The position numbers were made by a program, and so were the translations under genes. From an uncultured Mycoplasmatota bacterium (GTDB lineage: Bacteria; Bacillota_I; Bacilli_A; RF39; UBA660): a stretch of 52,522 nucleotides of DNA. Positions 51,291-52,522 of the stretch are shown piece after piece (the first letter of the stretch is position 1; each line of letters starts with the position of its first letter). The stretch spans positions 1 to 52,522 of the forward strand of contig CAMZCT010000009.1 of NCBI GenBank assembly GCA_947305065.1, read 5' to 3'. The notes under the pieces are model-generated. The model did no database searches, was not told the DNA's origin, and was given only the letters and a program-made list of their open reading frames with translations.

Positions 51291-51545
51291 ATAATTTTAA
51301 AATTAATGAAACTAGTTGAAATAATACGAATTGATTTAATTTTATTGAAATTTCGGATTGTTCCAACTTATTTATGTGTATTTTTAATAATTTGAACTAT
51401 ATGAATTGAATCTATCTCATTCCCACAAAAATCCCCCTTAAAATATTGAATTTTGAATTGTGGGATTTTTCCCCACAAAGCGAATATTGCGATGTAATTA
51501 AATATTAAAGATATGTGGTATAATGTTTATAAGTGGAGTGATAAT
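51291..51545. other. Non-coding region right of the tRNA fragment
   Basis: About 250 bp without a supported gene. It holds three copies of the heptamer CCCACAA: direct at 51422-51428 and 51472-51478, inverted at 51458-51464 (TTGTGGG). A GGGATTTTT block (51462-51470) can pair with AAAAATCCC (51427-51435), so the inverted copies form a stem. This could be integrase arm-type sites or a terminator. A -10-like TATAAT (51520-51525) precedes the last gene. Confidence 0.5.
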
Positions 51546-52454
51546 ATGAAATTAGATAAATTAGAAAAGATATTAAATAATTTATATTCTAATGAAATAT
51601 GTAGCCCTACATGTAAAAATCAACGGAATAATGACAATAAAACTTTAGAACATTGTGCTATCGTAGCTTTGATAATAAACGATTATTTTGGCGGAGATAT
51701 TTGTAAGATAAAAATAAATGGTATAAGTCATTATTTTAATCATATAAATGATAAAATTATTGATTTTACAGCTTCTCAATTTAAGATTAATAAAATAGAT
51801 TATTCAGATTATACTATTAAAACTCGCACTGGAATTTTAAAAAATGCAGATACAAAAAAAAGATATGAAATGTTAAAGTTAAAAGTTGAATTGAGCCTCA
51901 TTGATGAAAAAATATATAATTGTAATTTGTGTTCAAGTATGGTAGAAAAATTTCCTAATAGTAAAACTGTTTCTTTTGGAAAGCAAAAAGATATTGTTAT
52001 ACTTGGTGAAGCACCTGCTAATAATGGCTGGAGAAAAAGTGGTATAGCATGGTATGATACAAATCATAAATTATTACCATCAGGTGTTGTTTTACAAAAA
52101 TTATTAAGTTTAATTGATTTAACTATAGAAGATACTTTCTTTTTAGAAGCTATTAAATGTTATCCACTTGATAGAAGGTATTTAAATAAGTGTGGCAATA
52201 ATTGTAAGAAATTTTTATTTATGCAATTAGAAGTAATAAAACCTAAAGTCATATTATCGTTAGGTGATTCTGCAACCAAAACCATATTAGATTTTAAATA
52301 TAAAAAATTTTCTGAAGTTGTAGGTAAAGTTTTTGACATAAATGGATTTAAGGTAATTCCAATATATCATCCGAGCCCTATATCACCATTAAGTTATAAA
52401 GGTAACGAAGAAATATTTAAAAATCTTAATATAGAAGAGTTCAAAATAATTTGA
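51546..52454 (+). CDS. YunG-like domain fused to a uracil-DNA-glycosylase-like domain
   Basis: 302 residues. The N-terminal 105 residues look like a YunG-type domain: CAIVALIINDYFGGDICKIKI, ISHYFNHI and IIDFTASQF, a cysteine/histidine arrangement of unknown activity. From about 155 on, a uracil-DNA-glycosylase superfamily fold is seen: DIVILGEAPANNGWRKSG (motif A), EAIKCYPLDRRY, ILSLGDSATKTIL and IYHPSPISP (motif B with the catalytic-site His). Linking Cys (CNLCSSM, KCGNNCKKF) may bind an Fe-S cluster, as in family 4 enzymes. ATG 51546 has GGAGTGAT; the open frame from 51513 does not. By the att orientation it belongs to the right-hand island. Confidence 0.78.
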   Translation: MKLDKLEKILNNLYSNEICSPTCKNQRNNDNKTLEHCAIVALIINDYFGGDICKIKINGISHYFNHINDKIIDFTASQFKINKIDYSDYTIKTRTGILKNADTKKRYEMLKLKVELSLIDEKIYNCNLCSSMVEKFPNSKTVSFGKQKDIVILGEAPANNGWRKSGIAWYDTNHKLLPSGVVLQKLLSLIDLTIEDTFFLEAIKCYPLDRRYLNKCGNNCKKFLFMQLEVIKPKVILSLGDSATKTILDFKYKKFSEVVGKVFDINGFKVIPIYHPSPISPLSYKGNEEIFKNLNIEEFKII

Positions 52455-52522
52455 ATCGTAAGTGATTGTAATACTTACTAATATAAGTCAATATGTTTTT
52501 AATAAATTTTGAGATATATTTT

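Noticed and set aside
51234..51370. Complete tRNA-Leu or the tRNA-like end of tmRNA
   Set aside because: No acceptor 5' strand or D-arm exists upstream on the minus strand, and the CTCAAAA anticodon loop with long variable arm is tRNA-Leu, not tmRNA.
1..52522. Mollicutes genetic code (TGA as Trp)
   Set aside because: Several genes end properly in TGA, tryptophan codons are TGG (for example the WW in the flavodoxin near 13061), and wall enzymes are present.

Overview
The window is very AT-rich, densely packed DNA from a low-GC Gram-positive bacterium. UGA is used as a stop (for example at 23337-23339 and 35115-35117) and tryptophan is written UGG, so this is not the Mycoplasma code. Sortases, NPKTG wall-sorting signals, a DD-carboxypeptidase domain, lipoproteins, CIRCE control and the truB / cdsA / rseP / scpAB housekeeping set all point to a walled Bacillota. 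The short operons, small intergenic gaps and many truncated genes suggest a host-associated Bacilli lineage with a reduced genome (RF39-like gut Bacilli would fit). The species cannot be named from the sequence.

Left part (1-9.3 kb): a repeat-rich surface protein cut by the window edge; a housekeeping run (metallophosphoesterase, truB, cdsA, rseP, tRNA-Met); a Ppx/GppA-like protein with a dead gene beside it; a SUKH-domain gene behind a terminator with no obvious upstream gene; a two-gene operon with an unusual fusion of a class I glutamine-amidotransferase-type hydrolase (C26) to a VanY-type carboxypeptidase; and a decayed stretch at 8.3-9.3 kb. From 9.3 to 17.2 kb: an NPKTG wall-anchored protein next to a class B sortase, a five-gene operon with flavodoxin, lipoprotein and hydrolase, a CIRCE-controlled Hsp20, a methyltransferase-like gene whose start lies in a hairpin, and a repeat-containing membrane protein.

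From 17.3 to 24.9 kb: an apparently intact IS110-family element (DEDD transposase, catalytic-serine domain, a leader that could encode a bridge RNA), a 5' fragment of the Memo/AMMECR1 gene, an orphan 573-residue gene with an operator-like palindrome over its promoter, then the intact Memo-AMMECR1 fusion leading an operon of small redox and flavin proteins. From 24.9 to 41.3 kb: pta, a rhomboid, a cyclophilin-like protein, an RNase II-type nuclease, a cysteine desulfurase / thioredoxin / CcdA-like operon, secreted paralogues of one surface family, and a CPBP protease / unknown / membrane-tethered XRE regulator cluster that could be a sensing module.

From 41.3 to 52.5 kb: a surface and sortase locus (class D-like sortase with a short secreted substrate candidate), scpAB, a second NPKTG protein and an oligoendopeptidase. 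At 51.2 kb lies a tRNA-Leu 3' half with no 5' half, the classic footprint of an integrated element. Its orientation predicts that the element extends to the right, so the last gene (a YunG-like domain fused to a uracil-DNA-glycosylase-like domain) would be the first gene of an island that leaves the window.

All functions are read from motifs and order by eye. No database search was run.
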